DNA of 43,452 bases, from contig JBJKRW010000020.1 of NCBI GenBank assembly GCA_046704445.1, positions 1 through 43,452 of the forward strand. The letters are read 5' to 3'. The position numbers and the translations under genes were made by a program. Positions 33,162 through 41,678 of this stretch are shown one piece after another; within the stretch, counting starts at the first letter, position 1; each line of letters starts with the position of its first letter. The notes beneath the pieces were generated by a model. The model was not told where the DNA came from. It saw nothing but the letters and a program-made list of their open reading frames with translations, and ran no database searches. The DNA comes from JBJKRW01 sp046704445. Lineage in GTDB: Bacteria > Patescibacteriota > Microgenomatia > UBA1406 > GWC2-37-13.

Positions 33162-33887
33162 ATGTCGAAAGTATTTTTATCATTCATTCTTGCCGGAGGA
33201 CTTTCGGCGGCAATTTTTATCACAACTCCGGTTCGTGCGGATAATGACAGATCCAGATTCTTGAGTCAGACGGTAAAAAACGAAAGAACTCAGGTAAAAC
33301 AAACCGGAAAAGAGTTAAAGCAGGAGAAATTTGATCTGCGCAAAAGCATCCAACAGCTTGTGGGAGTGAAGAACGCGAAAATAGTAAACGGCGTGGTAAC
33401 AACGGTGAGTGATCAGAACTTTACCGTAACAAAGAACGGCAAAACCTATACGGTTCAGACAGATACGGATACAAGATTCAGAAGACACTATTGGGGAAAA
33501 TCATCTCTTGCCGAACTTTCCGTTGGAGACAATGTAAACGTATGGGGAACATTTTCAGATGACTCCGACTCTATTATACATGCAAGTATGGTGAGGAATC
33601 TATCCGTAATGAAGTTCCGGGGCGTATTTTTCGGGACGGTGTCGGCAATGAACGGAAACACGTGGACCGTAGAAACGGTACGGCGGGGAAACCAGACCGT
33701 TACGGTTTCATCTTCTGCGAGATATATTAACAGGAAAGAGCAGTTGCTGACCCAAAACGAAATTCAGGTACATGACAGAATCCGTTTACGGGGTTTGTGG
33801 GATAAATCGAGTAATACCATTACTCAAGTTACCGAAGTCAAAGATTTTTCCCTGCCTCCGTTGCCGAGCTCCACGCCTTCACCGTAA
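33162..33887 (+). CDS. Secreted DUF5666 protein
   Basis: A 241-residue protein with a signal peptide (LSFILAGGLSAAIFITTPVRA|DND-like cleavage). The mature part has two OB-like beta domains of the DUF5666 type: GVVTTVSDQNFTVTKNGKTYTV...GDNVNVWGTF, and GTVSAMNGNTWTVETVRRGN...VHDRIRLRGLW. It ends in a Ser/Pro tail (PPLPSSTPSP). The role is unknown. The family recurs in CPR genomes near sigma/anti-sigma genes. An inverted repeat (TAATCCG/CGGATTA) follows the stop without a T run. Confidence 0.8.
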   Translation: MSKVFLSFILAGGLSAAIFITTPVRADNDRSRFLSQTVKNERTQVKQTGKELKQEKFDLRKSIQQLVGVKNAKIVNGVVTTVSDQNFTVTKNGKTYTVQTDTDTRFRRHYWGKSSLAELSVGDNVNVWGTFSDDSDSIIHASMVRNLSVMKFRGVFFGTVSAMNGNTWTVETVRRGNQTVTVSSSARYINRKEQLLTQNEIQVHDRIRLRGLWDKSSNTITQVTEVKDFSLPPLPSSTPSP

Positions 33888-33922
33888 TCCGCAAACAAAT
33901 GACGGATTAAAATGGAGTGCGT

Positions 33923-34615
33923 TTATTCAAGCTTTAAATAATATTGCCTTTTCCGTTCGGGAAACCGTTCGATTGCATATCTCAGCATTGTACGGGGCAT
34001 TTGGGTACAATTACGGAGCAGAAACTCTTCCTCTTTTTCCATTGAACAGCGTTTTCCGATTTCTCTCAGCATCCACCCAACCGCTTTATGAATCAGATCG
34101 TGAGAGTCACGGAGCAGAATGGTTGCAATCTTGAGGGCTTCACCCGGTCGGCCTTTTTTTATGAAATGATATGTAGACAGTATGGAAATTCTGCGTTCCC
34201 ATAGGTTCTTTGAATGGGCAAGTTCATAAAGAATTGTTTTATCTTTATCTTCCAGATATGCGCCTACAATATGGGGAGCGGTCAGATCGACAAGATCCCA
34301 GTTGTTGATATAATGCATGTGTTTCATATATAACGCATAGGTTTTTTCCGGTTCGGAGCGGTAATGTTTGACCAAAATAAATAACCCGCACATGCGGATT
34401 TCGTGGACAGGACTCGTTAACAGTGTTTCGATCTCCTTCAATTCCATGCCCTTGTATTTTTTTGAAACTGTTCGAATATTCGGAACGCTAATACCCCAGA
34501 ATTCATCACCTTCGCCGTATCCGCCTTTAAACGCCTTAAAAAAATTTTTTGCGGAAGCGGACTTCGCGGCATTGTACATTTTTTTCAAATCAGCGACAAC
34601 ATAAGCAGCATACAT
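33923..34615 (-). CDS. AlkD-like DNA alkylation repair protein
   Basis: A 230-residue all-helical ALK-repeat (HEAT-like) protein. GEGDEFWGISVPNIRTVSKKY opens the fold. Then INNWDLVDLTAPHIVG carries the Trp and Asp of the active cleft (Trp109 and Asp113 of Bacillus AlkD), followed by LWERRISILSTYHFIKKG and HDLIHKAVGWMLREIGKR (third cleft Trp). AlkD excises alkylated purines without base flipping. It stands alone. TATAAT is 8 bp before the ATG on the minus strand. Confidence 0.92.
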   Translation of the reverse strand: MYAAYVVADLKKMYNAAKSASAKNFFKAFKGGYGEGDEFWGISVPNIRTVSKKYKGMELKEIETLLTSPVHEIRMCGLFILVKHYRSEPEKTYALYMKHMHYINNWDLVDLTAPHIVGAYLEDKDKTILYELAHSKNLWERRISILSTYHFIKKGRPGEALKIATILLRDSHDLIHKAVGWMLREIGKRCSMEKEEEFLLRNCTQMPRTMLRYAIERFPERKRQYYLKLE

Positions 34616-34689
34616 ATTTCTCTATTATATCGGTTAATCAATTTACACTGTTTTAGTATACTGTAATTTGATTGATAAACAATCAAACC

Positions 34690-35178
34690 ATGAAAAAGAG
34701 AAATATTTCCGTGACACTCGAGTGTTTTGTGAAAAAAGGCAATAAGTATCTGATGTTGCACAGAAAACAGAATAAGCGTATATTGCCGGATGTTTGGATG
34801 GCTCCGGGAGGTCACCGTGAGTTTAACGAAGGGCTGTTTGCGTGTGCAAAAAGAGAGATTCTGGAAGAAACGGGTTTGACCATAAAAAACATCCGGATAA
34901 AAGCTCACGGTAATGCATATCTTAAAGATCTCGCCGAAGAGTTTTATTTTCATTTGCTTGTTGCGGACTATGCATCGGGAACGGTAAGGAAAAACCTGGA
35001 AGACGGTGAGCTTGTATGGTTAAATCAAAAACAGATTCTTTCCCTGGATCATCTTTTGGCCGAGTTGAAATTCGTTCTTCCTTTTGTATTTTCCGAAGGT
35101 CACGCCGAGGTTTCATATTGTGCGGTGTACGAAAAAGGGAATTTTATGTCGGAATTTGCCGTTGAACGGCCGGAATGA
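34690..35178 (+). CDS. Nudix hydrolase (MutT-like)
   Basis: The start is set at ATG 34690 (MKKRNISVTLECFVKKG); a TTG at 34672 in frame is possible. The ~162-residue protein has an intact Nudix box: GGHREFNEGLFACAKREILEETGL (G-x5-E-x7-REILEETGL). It hydrolyses a nucleoside diphosphate linked to another moiety; the substrate is unknown. A TATACT at 34657-34662 gives a ~20-nt leader without Shine-Dalgarno, or a leaderless TTG start. Confidence 0.9.
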   Translation: MKKRNISVTLECFVKKGNKYLMLHRKQNKRILPDVWMAPGGHREFNEGLFACAKREILEETGLTIKNIRIKAHGNAYLKDLAEEFYFHLLVADYASGTVRKNLEDGELVWLNQKQILSLDHLLAELKFVLPFVFSEGHAEVSYCAVYEKGNFMSEFAVERPE

Positions 35179-35223
35179 CTTCAGTATTGTATCCCGTCAG
35201 CTCATGTATAATTATTCGCTGAT

Positions 35224-36363
35224 ATGGCTAAAATCAAAAAAAAAGGTAATTCTCTGGTTGTATATTCAATAGTTATCGTCACGTGTTTGATAGTTTTGTA
35301 TATCTTCTCATTGCTTATTTTTAAACGGTATATGTTTTCGTATACGTTCAAAACATCTTTGGTCCGGGAATACCTTCATTCACAGGATATACCGTATTAT
35401 GTACCCGGCCAAAGATATATGTTGTCTGACGGAGATTTGCATATCGCTTCGGGATATCTCTATGTAAAGGGAGCGGATCCCACTCAATATCATTTTCAGC
35501 ATACGCCGTTTCTCAAATATTTATACGGATATACTATTCTGTTATTTCGTAATCCTTATTATCTTGAGATATTGCTCGGTATTCTGTACATTGTGATTTC
35601 ATATTTCTTGGGGTTAAAAATTTACAAATCTATTTCTGTGGCAGCTCTTGCTTCATTTCTCCTTGCTGTTGGGCCGTTACCTCTGATGATTTCGGGAGAT
35701 TTTTCGTTTGAACTCGGTCAGGCGGTATTTTTTCTTCTTTACTTCATGATTGTTTTTTTCTACGACGGACACGTGTTTTTGTCGGGGGTTATGTTGGCTC
35801 TTTGGGCGTCATCAAAATTCTGGGGCTCCATTCCTTTTTTTCTGCTTGTGATATACGGATATCAATTTTGGTTAAAAAAATTTAACGTGAAAAAATTTAT
35901 CATGCATTTTATTATTGCCTTCTTGGTTTTTTCTCTGACGTATGTCAAAACATTTATCGACAAGGGGGGATTGTTTAATATCGTATTTTTTCAGTTAAAA
36001 ATATTAAAATACTGGTTGACTCACTCAATCACCGATATACCGTTTGCCTCCCTGTTATTGTATCTGACCGGTTTTTATAAAAGCTGGTGGGGAAGCAATG
36101 CCGTTATTCGAGGAGAAGTCTGGAACATATTGTGGCCGATCAGTTTTTTTGTTTCTTTGTTGACTGCGTTCCGTTTATTCTCAAAAAAGCAGTTCATGCT
36201 TCCGTTTCTTGTAGCAATAATGCCGGTTCTCTATCTCATTTATCTTGGCGCACAGGCGCCATATCTGAGATATTTTATTATTGTGCTTCCATTCTTCTAT
36301 TTCACCTTGTCCAAATTCCTCGTTGATTTCGCGAAATCAAAATTTATTAAAACGGTCAGATAA
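35224..36363 (+). CDS. GT-C-like polytopic membrane glycosyltransferase
   Basis: A 379-residue protein with about nine membrane segments. The first extracytosolic loop contains LHIASGYLYVKGADPTQYHFQHTPFLKYLYG, which resembles the region after TM1 of GT39/GT83-like dolichyl-P-sugar transferases (D/P near H-x-P-x-x-K). A G-x-x-x-L-x-x-K repeat and W-rich segments follow. It probably transfers a sugar from a lipid carrier outside the membrane. The acceptor is unknown. TATAAT lies 11 bp before the ATG. Confidence 0.68.
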   Translation: MAKIKKKGNSLVVYSIVIVTCLIVLYIFSLLIFKRYMFSYTFKTSLVREYLHSQDIPYYVPGQRYMLSDGDLHIASGYLYVKGADPTQYHFQHTPFLKYLYGYTILLFRNPYYLEILLGILYIVISYFLGLKIYKSISVAALASFLLAVGPLPLMISGDFSFELGQAVFFLLYFMIVFFYDGHVFLSGVMLALWASSKFWGSIPFFLLVIYGYQFWLKKFNVKKFIMHFIIAFLVFSLTYVKTFIDKGGLFNIVFFQLKILKYWLTHSITDIPFASLLLYLTGFYKSWWGSNAVIRGEVWNILWPISFFVSLLTAFRLFSKKQFMLPFLVAIMPVLYLIYLGAQAPYLRYFIIVLPFFYFTLSKFLVDFAKSKFIKTVR

Positions 36364-36365
36364 GG

Positions 36366-36839
36366 TTATCGATTGAGAACGACGATTGCAATATTGAGAG
36401 CTCCGGCAAAACTGATCCACAGCTGGTAAGGAATCAGCAAAGTCGCTGAGAGCTTATCAATACGGAAAAATTCTCGGATTGACAGCAATACGAATATCCA
36501 TAACAGAATGAGATCCAGAAGCGCAAAAAAAGGCAGGCGCATTCCGAAAAAAATAACGGACCATCCCGCGTTAAGGAAAAGCTGAATGAAAAAGTATATA
36601 TATGCGTTGTTTTTTTTCTTTTTATGCGCAATCCATATCGTGTAAAGAGCGCACCCCATTAAGAAGTAAAGCAAAGACCAGACGGGTCCGAACAACCAGT
36701 TTGGCGGATTAAAAAAAGGCTTGTGAAGCGTTGCATACCAGGTAGGAATTGAGCTGATTGTAAATGCGGAGCCGATTCCTCCCGCCAGAAAACATACGGA
36801 TATACTTAGAATAAACCTGATAGGGGAAAAGGATTTCAT
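36366..36839 (-). CDS. TspO/MBR family protein
   Basis: The start is set at ATG 36839 (MKSFSPIRFIL); the longer frame would begin in the downstream part of the RRM terminator. The ~157-residue protein has five membrane segments with the TspO signatures WYATLHKPFFNPPNWLFGPVWSLLYFLMG, and LFLNAGWSVIFFG in TM3. TspO binds porphyrins and other hydrophobic ligands and can degrade protoporphyrin. TATAAT lies 12 bp upstream of the ATG. The plus-strand GT-C gene ends 2 bp before its stop. Confidence 0.95.
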   Translation of the reverse strand: MKSFSPIRFILSISVCFLAGGIGSAFTISSIPTWYATLHKPFFNPPNWLFGPVWSLLYFLMGCALYTIWIAHKKKKNNAYIYFFIQLFLNAGWSVIFFGMRLPFFALLDLILLWIFVLLSIREFFRIDKLSATLLIPYQLWISFAGALNIAIVVLNR

Positions 36840-36861
36840 ATAGGCATTTTTATTATACAGC

Positions 36862-36915
36862 TTTAAAAAAACACTATCCGTTGAATGCAATACGCACACA
36901 AACTGGATAGTGTTT
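36862..36915 (-). terminator. Intrinsic terminator of the RRM gene
   Basis: On the minus strand, AAACACTATCC and GGATAGTGTTT form an 11-bp stem around a 25-nt loop, followed by a T run (36862-36868 region). It lies directly after the RRM stop and before TspO. Confidence 0.7.
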
Positions 36916-36920
36916 CTTTT

Positions 36921-37220
36921 TTAATATCCTCTTCTTCCGCCTCCGAATCCTCCGCCCGGCCTGCGTTCTTCTTTTGGTCGTGCGACGTTGACGACGATTT
37001 TTCGTCCTTCAACTTCTTTTTCGTGCATCTGTTGAGTCGCAGCTCCTGCTGCCTCTTCGGTCGCAAAGGTAACGAAACCGAATCCTTTTGACCTGCCTGA
37101 CATTCTGTCGGAAATGACAACCGCGTCGACAACTTCTCCGAACGATGCAAACATCTCTCGAAGCGTGTCACTGGTTACAGACCACGGCAGATTGCCAACA
37201 TAAAGTTTTTTGTTATCCAT
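36921..37220 (-). CDS. RRM-type RNA-binding protein
   Basis: A 99-residue protein with a single RRM domain (residues ~4-80): RNP2 LYVGNL and RNP1 KGFGFVTF, with the conserved G-x-V strand in between. A Gly/Arg-rich tail (PGGGFGGGRRGY) follows, as in cyanobacterial and CPR cold-stress RNA-binding proteins. It likely acts as an RNA chaperone. It has the only clear, strong Shine-Dalgarno (37231-37240) among first genes here, and a long leader, which suggests post-transcriptional or autogenous control. Confidence 0.95.
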   Translation of the reverse strand: MDNKKLYVGNLPWSVTSDTLREMFASFGEVVDAVVISDRMSGRSKGFGFVTFATEEAAGAATQQMHEKEVEGRKIVVNVARPKEERRPGGGFGGGRRGY

Positions 37221-37230
37221 GAAATACTTT

Positions 37231-37240
37231 CACCCCCTCT
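37231..37240 (-). promoter_or_regulatory. Strong Shine-Dalgarno of the RRM gene
   Basis: AGAGGGGGTG on the minus strand lies 10 bp before the ATG and pairs well with the anti-Shine-Dalgarno sequence. It stands out against the leaderless genes around it. Confidence 0.75.
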
Positions 37241-37321
37241 GATTGAATAAATGTTCTCAAGAAGTGTTAAAGCTGAATCGGAAATAACGCAGTCTAACAA
37301 TCCTGAAATTAACTATCTCCA

Positions 37322-37349
37322 AGTATACCATATCATAATGACATTGCAA
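37322..37349 (-). promoter_or_regulatory. Promoter of the RRM gene
   Basis: On the minus strand, TTGCAA (37344-37349), a 16-bp spacer, and an extended -10 TGGTATACT (hexamer at 37322-37327). Start near 37315 gives a leader of about 95 nt. Confidence 0.55.
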
Positions 37350-37372
37350 AGGTCAAATTAAGTTCCCCTTAA

Positions 37373-37405
37373 TTTTCAGCTATTTTTCAGTATATGGGAT
37401 ATAAT
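37373..37405 (+). promoter_or_regulatory. Two-component system promoter with direct repeats
   Basis: TTTCAG repeats (37374-37379 and 37385-37390) are 11 bp apart, the spacing of OmpR/PhoB-family direct-repeat boxes. They end 9 bp before TATAAT (37400-37405), where no -35 is present. This fits class II activation, probably by the encoded response regulator itself. Confidence 0.55.
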
Positions 37406-37411
37406 CAGTCT

Positions 37412-38086
37412 ATGAGAATCCTCATAGTGGAAGATGAGCATCGGATTGCCAATGCAATCAAGAAAGGGCTTGAACAGGAAGGTTATGCTGCGGACGTTAC
37501 CTATTCCGGCAATGACGGTTTTGACATGGCTTCAACAGAGGATTATGACGCGATTATTCTTGATATCATGCTTCCGGAGATGGACGGAATCACCATATGC
37601 AAGGAGTTAAGAAAAAACCGTATTCATACACCGATTATTCTTCTGACCGCGCGGGGGCAGATTAAAGACAAGGTAGAAGGGTTGGATTCGGGAGCCGACG
37701 ATTATCTGACCAAGCCGTTTTCATTCGAAGAACTTCTTGCAAGAGTTCGGGCGTTGGGCAGAAGGCCAAAAACCGTTCTTGACCCGGTGCTGAAAGTGGA
37801 GGATCTTACTCTTGATCCGAAACAGTTCCAGGTAGAACGGAACGGAACATATATAAAACTTTCAAGCAAAGAGTTTTCGTTGCTTGAATATTTGATGCGA
37901 AATGCCGGAAGAATTCTTACAAAAGATCAGATCATAGGGCATGTTTGGGATTATGACGCGGATATTCTTCCCAATACCGTGGAAGTATATATACGGAATC
38001 TCCGGAATAAAATCGATAGCCCTTTTCACCGTGAAAAACCGCTTATCCATACGGTACGAGGATTTGGTTATAAAATAGGGGAATAA
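37412..38086 (+). CDS. OmpR-family response regulator
   Basis: The start is set at ATG 37412 (MRILIVEDE), 6 bp after the TATAAT; an earlier frame start overlaps the promoter. The ~224-residue protein has the receiver domain (phosphoacceptor Asp in AIILDIMLPEMDG, Thr in LLTARG, Lys in TKPFSFEELLARV) and a C-terminal winged helix (LSSKEFSLLEYLMRNAGRILTK... HTVRGFGYKIG). It is co-transcribed with the histidine kinase 3 bp downstream. Confidence 0.96.
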   Translation: MRILIVEDEHRIANAIKKGLEQEGYAADVTYSGNDGFDMASTEDYDAIILDIMLPEMDGITICKELRKNRIHTPIILLTARGQIKDKVEGLDSGADDYLTKPFSFEELLARVRALGRRPKTVLDPVLKVEDLTLDPKQFQVERNGTYIKLSSKEFSLLEYLMRNAGRILTKDQIIGHVWDYDADILPNTVEVYIRNLRNKIDSPFHREKPLIHTVRGFGYKIGE

Positions 38087-38089
38087 CGT

Positions 38090-39112
38090 ATGTTTAATAA
38101 CGCCCGGTTAAAACTTACCGCTTGGTATCTTCTTATCATCATGTGCGTGAGCATTACCTTTTCGTTCGTAATCTATAAGGCGCTTACCAGAGAAGTTGCA
38201 CGGTTCGCAAACGTGCAGCGTATACGGATTGAACGGGAACTGTATGGAGTCACAATATACGGACAGCCGTTACCGCATCACTCGGTCAGTATAGATGCCG
38301 ATCTTACCGCAGAGACACAACGACGCATTGTCATATTTTTGGTAATCATAAATGCGTCAATTTTCGTCATCTCAGGAGGCTTAGGTTATTTATTGGCAGG
38401 AAAAACCTTGAAGCCGATTCAGGAAATGGTTGAGGAGCAAAACCGCTTTATCAGCGACGCCTCACATGAATTGCGGACACCGTTGACTTCAATGAAAACA
38501 GCACTTGAAGTCGCGCTTCGGAATAAGGCGTTAACCCTTGAGGAAACAAAGGGCTTACTCAGGGAAAATATTACCGATGTCAATAAGTTGCAGTCTCTTT
38601 CTGAAGAGCTTCTGCAGCTTGCTCAGTTCCAGAAACCGAACAGCTTCGTCACAATGTCTATCGTGTCATTGTCGGCGGTCATCAAGGAAGCTATTCGTAG
38701 GGTTGAGCCGATGGCCAAACAAAAACAAATCAGTATAACAACCCGCGTAAAAGATCACACACTCAAAGGAGAAAAGTTCGAGCTGACCGATCTGTTCGTG
38801 ATCTTGCTGGATAACGCGATTAAATACAGTCCTAAAAACAAACATATCGATATTTTTGCGGAAAGAACCGACGGTATGGTGAAAGTTTCCGTAAGGGATC
38901 AGGGGATCGGAATGAATCAAGAAGACGTTCCCCACATCTTTGACCGGTTTTTCAGAGCAGATTCCGCCCGTTCTAAATCCGTTGCGTCCGGATACGGACT
39001 TGGGCTTTCCATCGCCAAAAAGATTATTGATCTTCACCATGGTTCGATTAGCGTGGAGAGTACCTTGAAAAAAGGAACGACATTTACGGTTATCCTGCCT
39101 GTCAGTTCATGA
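38090..39112 (+). CDS. Sensor histidine kinase
   Basis: A 340-residue protein with two membrane segments (~residues 11-31 and ~79-103) framing a short periplasmic-side loop of ~50 residues, then a HisKA domain (FISDASHELRTPLTSMK) and an HATPase domain (N box LLDNAIKYSPKN, G1 DQGIGM, F box FDRFFRAD, G2 GYGLGLSIAKK). The small sensor loop suggests membrane or ion sensing. A Shine-Dalgarno-like AGGGGA lies 8 bp before its ATG. It overlaps the convergent DUF2079 gene by 6 bp. Confidence 0.95.
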   Translation: MFNNARLKLTAWYLLIIMCVSITFSFVIYKALTREVARFANVQRIRIERELYGVTIYGQPLPHHSVSIDADLTAETQRRIVIFLVIINASIFVISGGLGYLLAGKTLKPIQEMVEEQNRFISDASHELRTPLTSMKTALEVALRNKALTLEETKGLLRENITDVNKLQSLSEELLQLAQFQKPNSFVTMSIVSLSAVIKEAIRRVEPMAKQKQISITTRVKDHTLKGEKFELTDLFVILLDNAIKYSPKNKHIDIFAERTDGMVKVSVRDQGIGMNQEDVPHIFDRFFRADSARSKSVASGYGLGLSIAKKIIDLHHGSISVESTLKKGTTFTVILPVSS

Positions 39113-40561
39113 GGTCGTTTTTTTATATACCTCGACACCGTTTTGATTTGAGATAAGCGAAAAGTTTTGGTCCTGTTTTAGAGCGTTGTAAAATTTTTGA
39201 ATGAGTGAATTGTTTTGGGGAATATCTTTGGCCAGAATAATTACGTAATCCGCTTTTTCGTAATTTCCGATGTTTTTGGATACGTCATCTGTGGTTTCTC
39301 CCATCTGGTCATATGCAGGGTCATAGAGAAAGTTGTAAAAATACTCCCGTTCCGTGAAGAACGGGGAAATGGTGCTTGTGGTGGAAATTTTTATCTGGTC
39401 ATTTTTCAATTGTTTACGCCAGTATTGCACTTCCTGCAATGTGTTCCAATTGATCTTGGCAAGCTTGTAGTTTCCCATTCCGAATTGGAGGTTATTCCAT
39501 ATGTTGCAGATGACAAGCAGGATGATAAGCGTAAAAATAATTTTGGGTTTCTTTCGGAAGAATCTTTTAATCGTGTTAAATCCGTAGATTGCGGAAATCG
39601 CAATAAAAGGAGTGAGGACGGCCGTGAAATGAAAATATACTTGTCTCATGTTGGGATTCGAAGACAACAGATTGAGAAGAAATTCCGGCAGAGCGATCAA
39701 AAGCTGTGTCGGGGCAAAAAGAGACGTAAATCCGAATGGGAACAAAAGCGTCATTACATATTTCAAACTGTCCGCCGAAAACAGACGGCGTATCAGATTG
39801 ATCGGGTGTGCAAAGTCATAATATTTGATTGCAAAGGATTCGGCCCCGTTAAATAAAGGAATCAGTTTAAAAACAAGGAATAGAAATATGATAAAGCTGG
39901 CTATAGCGACTACAATATGTTTTATTTTATATTTTTTTGTAAAAGCAAAAAAAACCGACAAAAAAATGACGGTTAATGCGGCGTTTTCTTTGGACAAAAG
40001 AGCTATAGTCAAACACACAAAACCAGCAATTGGATTAATCAATTTCCGTTTGAAGGGTTCAAAGGCAAGAAAATAGAAAGCAAAAAGGAAAGCAGTTGTG
40101 GCAAAAATAACCGCATGGAAATCAAACATGTTTGTCAACTGCAGCGGATAATAATTAAGGTATAAAAAAGCGAACAGTACTCCCAGCCATTCGGATTTCA
40201 AAACTCTGCGGGCGATAAGGAATATTGCAATACCGCCTAAAGCAAGAATAAATGTTTGAGATATTAACAGAACTATAGGACTCGCATTGATCATATACAG
40301 GGGGGACAGTATTGCCATGATGGGATCGAAATGGATTGCAAAGCGCACGATATTGTGTGCCAGATCCGGATGGGTCATTTCCAGCAATCTTCCTCTTGAG
40401 GTATTGTATACGGTTTGGTCCATGATGCCGAGATCGTAATAATGCGCATTAAAACTCAAAAGCCTGATGACGGTAATGTAGGAAAAAACAAAAAAATAAA
40501 GAAACGCCATTGTTATTACGAGGAGCATAGGAACATTGGCCTTTTTTACGGTGTGTATCAT
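39107..40561 (-). CDS. DUF2079 polytopic membrane protein
   Basis: A 484-residue protein with about ten membrane segments and a soluble C-terminal ~110 residues. The DUF2079 signatures are visible: HYYDLGIMDQTVYNTSRG, FAIHFDPIMAILSPLYMI and LLISQTFILALGGIAIF. The D-L-G-I-x-D-Q loop with an Asp after TM1 suggests a GT-C-like fold; the function of the family is not established. It is the fourth large membrane protein of GT-C type in this window. Confidence 0.85.
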   Translation of the reverse strand: MIHTVKKANVPMLLVITMAFLYFFVFSYITVIRLLSFNAHYYDLGIMDQTVYNTSRGRLLEMTHPDLAHNIVRFAIHFDPIMAILSPLYMINASPIVLLISQTFILALGGIAIFLIARRVLKSEWLGVLFAFLYLNYYPLQLTNMFDFHAVIFATTAFLFAFYFLAFEPFKRKLINPIAGFVCLTIALLSKENAALTVIFLSVFFAFTKKYKIKHIVVAIASFIIFLFLVFKLIPLFNGAESFAIKYYDFAHPINLIRRLFSADSLKYVMTLLFPFGFTSLFAPTQLLIALPEFLLNLLSSNPNMRQVYFHFTAVLTPFIAISAIYGFNTIKRFFRKKPKIIFTLIILLVICNIWNNLQFGMGNYKLAKINWNTLQEVQYWRKQLKNDQIKISTTSTISPFFTEREYFYNFLYDPAYDQMGETTDDVSKNIGNYEKADYVIILAKDIPQNNSLIQKFYNALKQDQNFSLISNQNGVEVYKKTTS

Positions 40562-40625
40562 CGTTATTCAATAAACGCATAATATACGATTTTTTTCTGA
40601 ATTTAAACTGAACTTTATGCAATTT

Positions 40626-41660
40626 TTATTTAAGGTATGCATCGAAGAATTTTACGGAGCGTTCCATTGCTATGCTGAATGAGGGTTCGGAAATATTGTG
40701 ATCTGCTCCGGGATAGGTGAACAGCTCGACGTTTTTCCCAAGTTTTTTCATTTTATCGTACAATTGTTCCGAAAAAACCGGAGGAACCTCTTCGTCTGCC
40801 ATACCCTGATGAAGTTGAAGCGGAGCTTTGATGTCGGACAGGAAAAATGTGGGATCTATTGAATTCCAAAAGAGAGGGTCGGTTGACGGAGTGCCGTATT
40901 TCTGAAAAAGAGATTGCCGAAATCGATTGCGAAGGTTTAATTCTCTCTGGGAAGGCTGATAGGGAACTACGTGATGCCAGTGATTGATAAGGTCGTCATA
41001 CGAACCGACCACGCCGCCCCAGATGACTGCGGCCTTAATGTCTTTCGGGTCGACCACAAGATCCCGCAGAGTAATATTTCCTCCCATAGAATGTCCCCAT
41101 ACGCCCAATTTGTTCGGATTAACTTTGGAAAATCGTTTGATTGAGGAAATGGCATTAAGGTCGTCAACAGTGTATGCGGGGGAGTAATATGCTCCTTCCG
41201 GACTGCCTTGAGAGTTGCCGTTTCCCCGGTAATCCGGTTTGAATACCACGTAACCGTTTCGTGCGAATGCATCGACATATGCAACATAACGTTCTGTGGT
41301 CCTGTATATTTCCGGCGGAATATATCCGTGATTAAATACAATGACGGGCCATCCGCCTTTGGGCATTGTTCCGTCTGGAACGGTAAGTAATGCATATATT
41401 TTTAAGCCGTCCGAAAGATAAGATGCAATATACTGGGAATAGTTGCTTCCTGGCGCAAGAGTTTGTTCTATTGTGAGTTTACTTCCGGGATATGACCGGT
41501 TTCTCATGGCCTGAATGGCAAGCGGATTCAGAGGCTGTTGAGGCGTAGGTGAGGGAGTTATTTTTGCCGGTATGTCGGAACCGGACAGCGCCTTGTTGCG
41601 GACGACGATTCCTCCGACTGCAATCATGCCTACAATGAGTATTGCGATGAAATATTTCAT
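40626..41660 (-). CDS. Anchored alpha/beta hydrolase (prolyl-oligopeptidase-like)
   Basis: A 344-residue protein with an N-terminal signal anchor (KYFIAILIVGMIAVGGIVV) and a Pro-rich linker (ITPSPTPQQPLNP). The catalytic domain has the oxyanion loop (VIVFNHGYIPP), the nucleophile elbow GHSMGG, the acid in HQGMADEEVP and the His in GADHNI. It is probably an extracytosolic esterase or peptidase acting on small substrates. It is separated from the NqrB-like gene by 18 bp on the same strand. Confidence 0.88.
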   Translation of the reverse strand: MKYFIAILIVGMIAVGGIVVRNKALSGSDIPAKITPSPTPQQPLNPLAIQAMRNRSYPGSKLTIEQTLAPGSNYSQYIASYLSDGLKIYALLTVPDGTMPKGGWPVIVFNHGYIPPEIYRTTERYVAYVDAFARNGYVVFKPDYRGNGNSQGSPEGAYYSPAYTVDDLNAISSIKRFSKVNPNKLGVWGHSMGGNITLRDLVVDPKDIKAAVIWGGVVGSYDDLINHWHHVVPYQPSQRELNLRNRFRQSLFQKYGTPSTDPLFWNSIDPTFFLSDIKAPLQLHQGMADEEVPPVFSEQLYDKMKKLGKNVELFTYPGADHNISEPSFSIAMERSVKFFDAYLK

Positions 41661-41678
41661 ACGATTATCCGGGGCATA

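Noticed and set aside
33881..33910. Terminator after the DUF5666 gene (TAATCCG/CGGATTA)
   Set aside because: The stem is short, the loop is 11 nt and no T run follows on either strand, so intrinsic termination is not supported.
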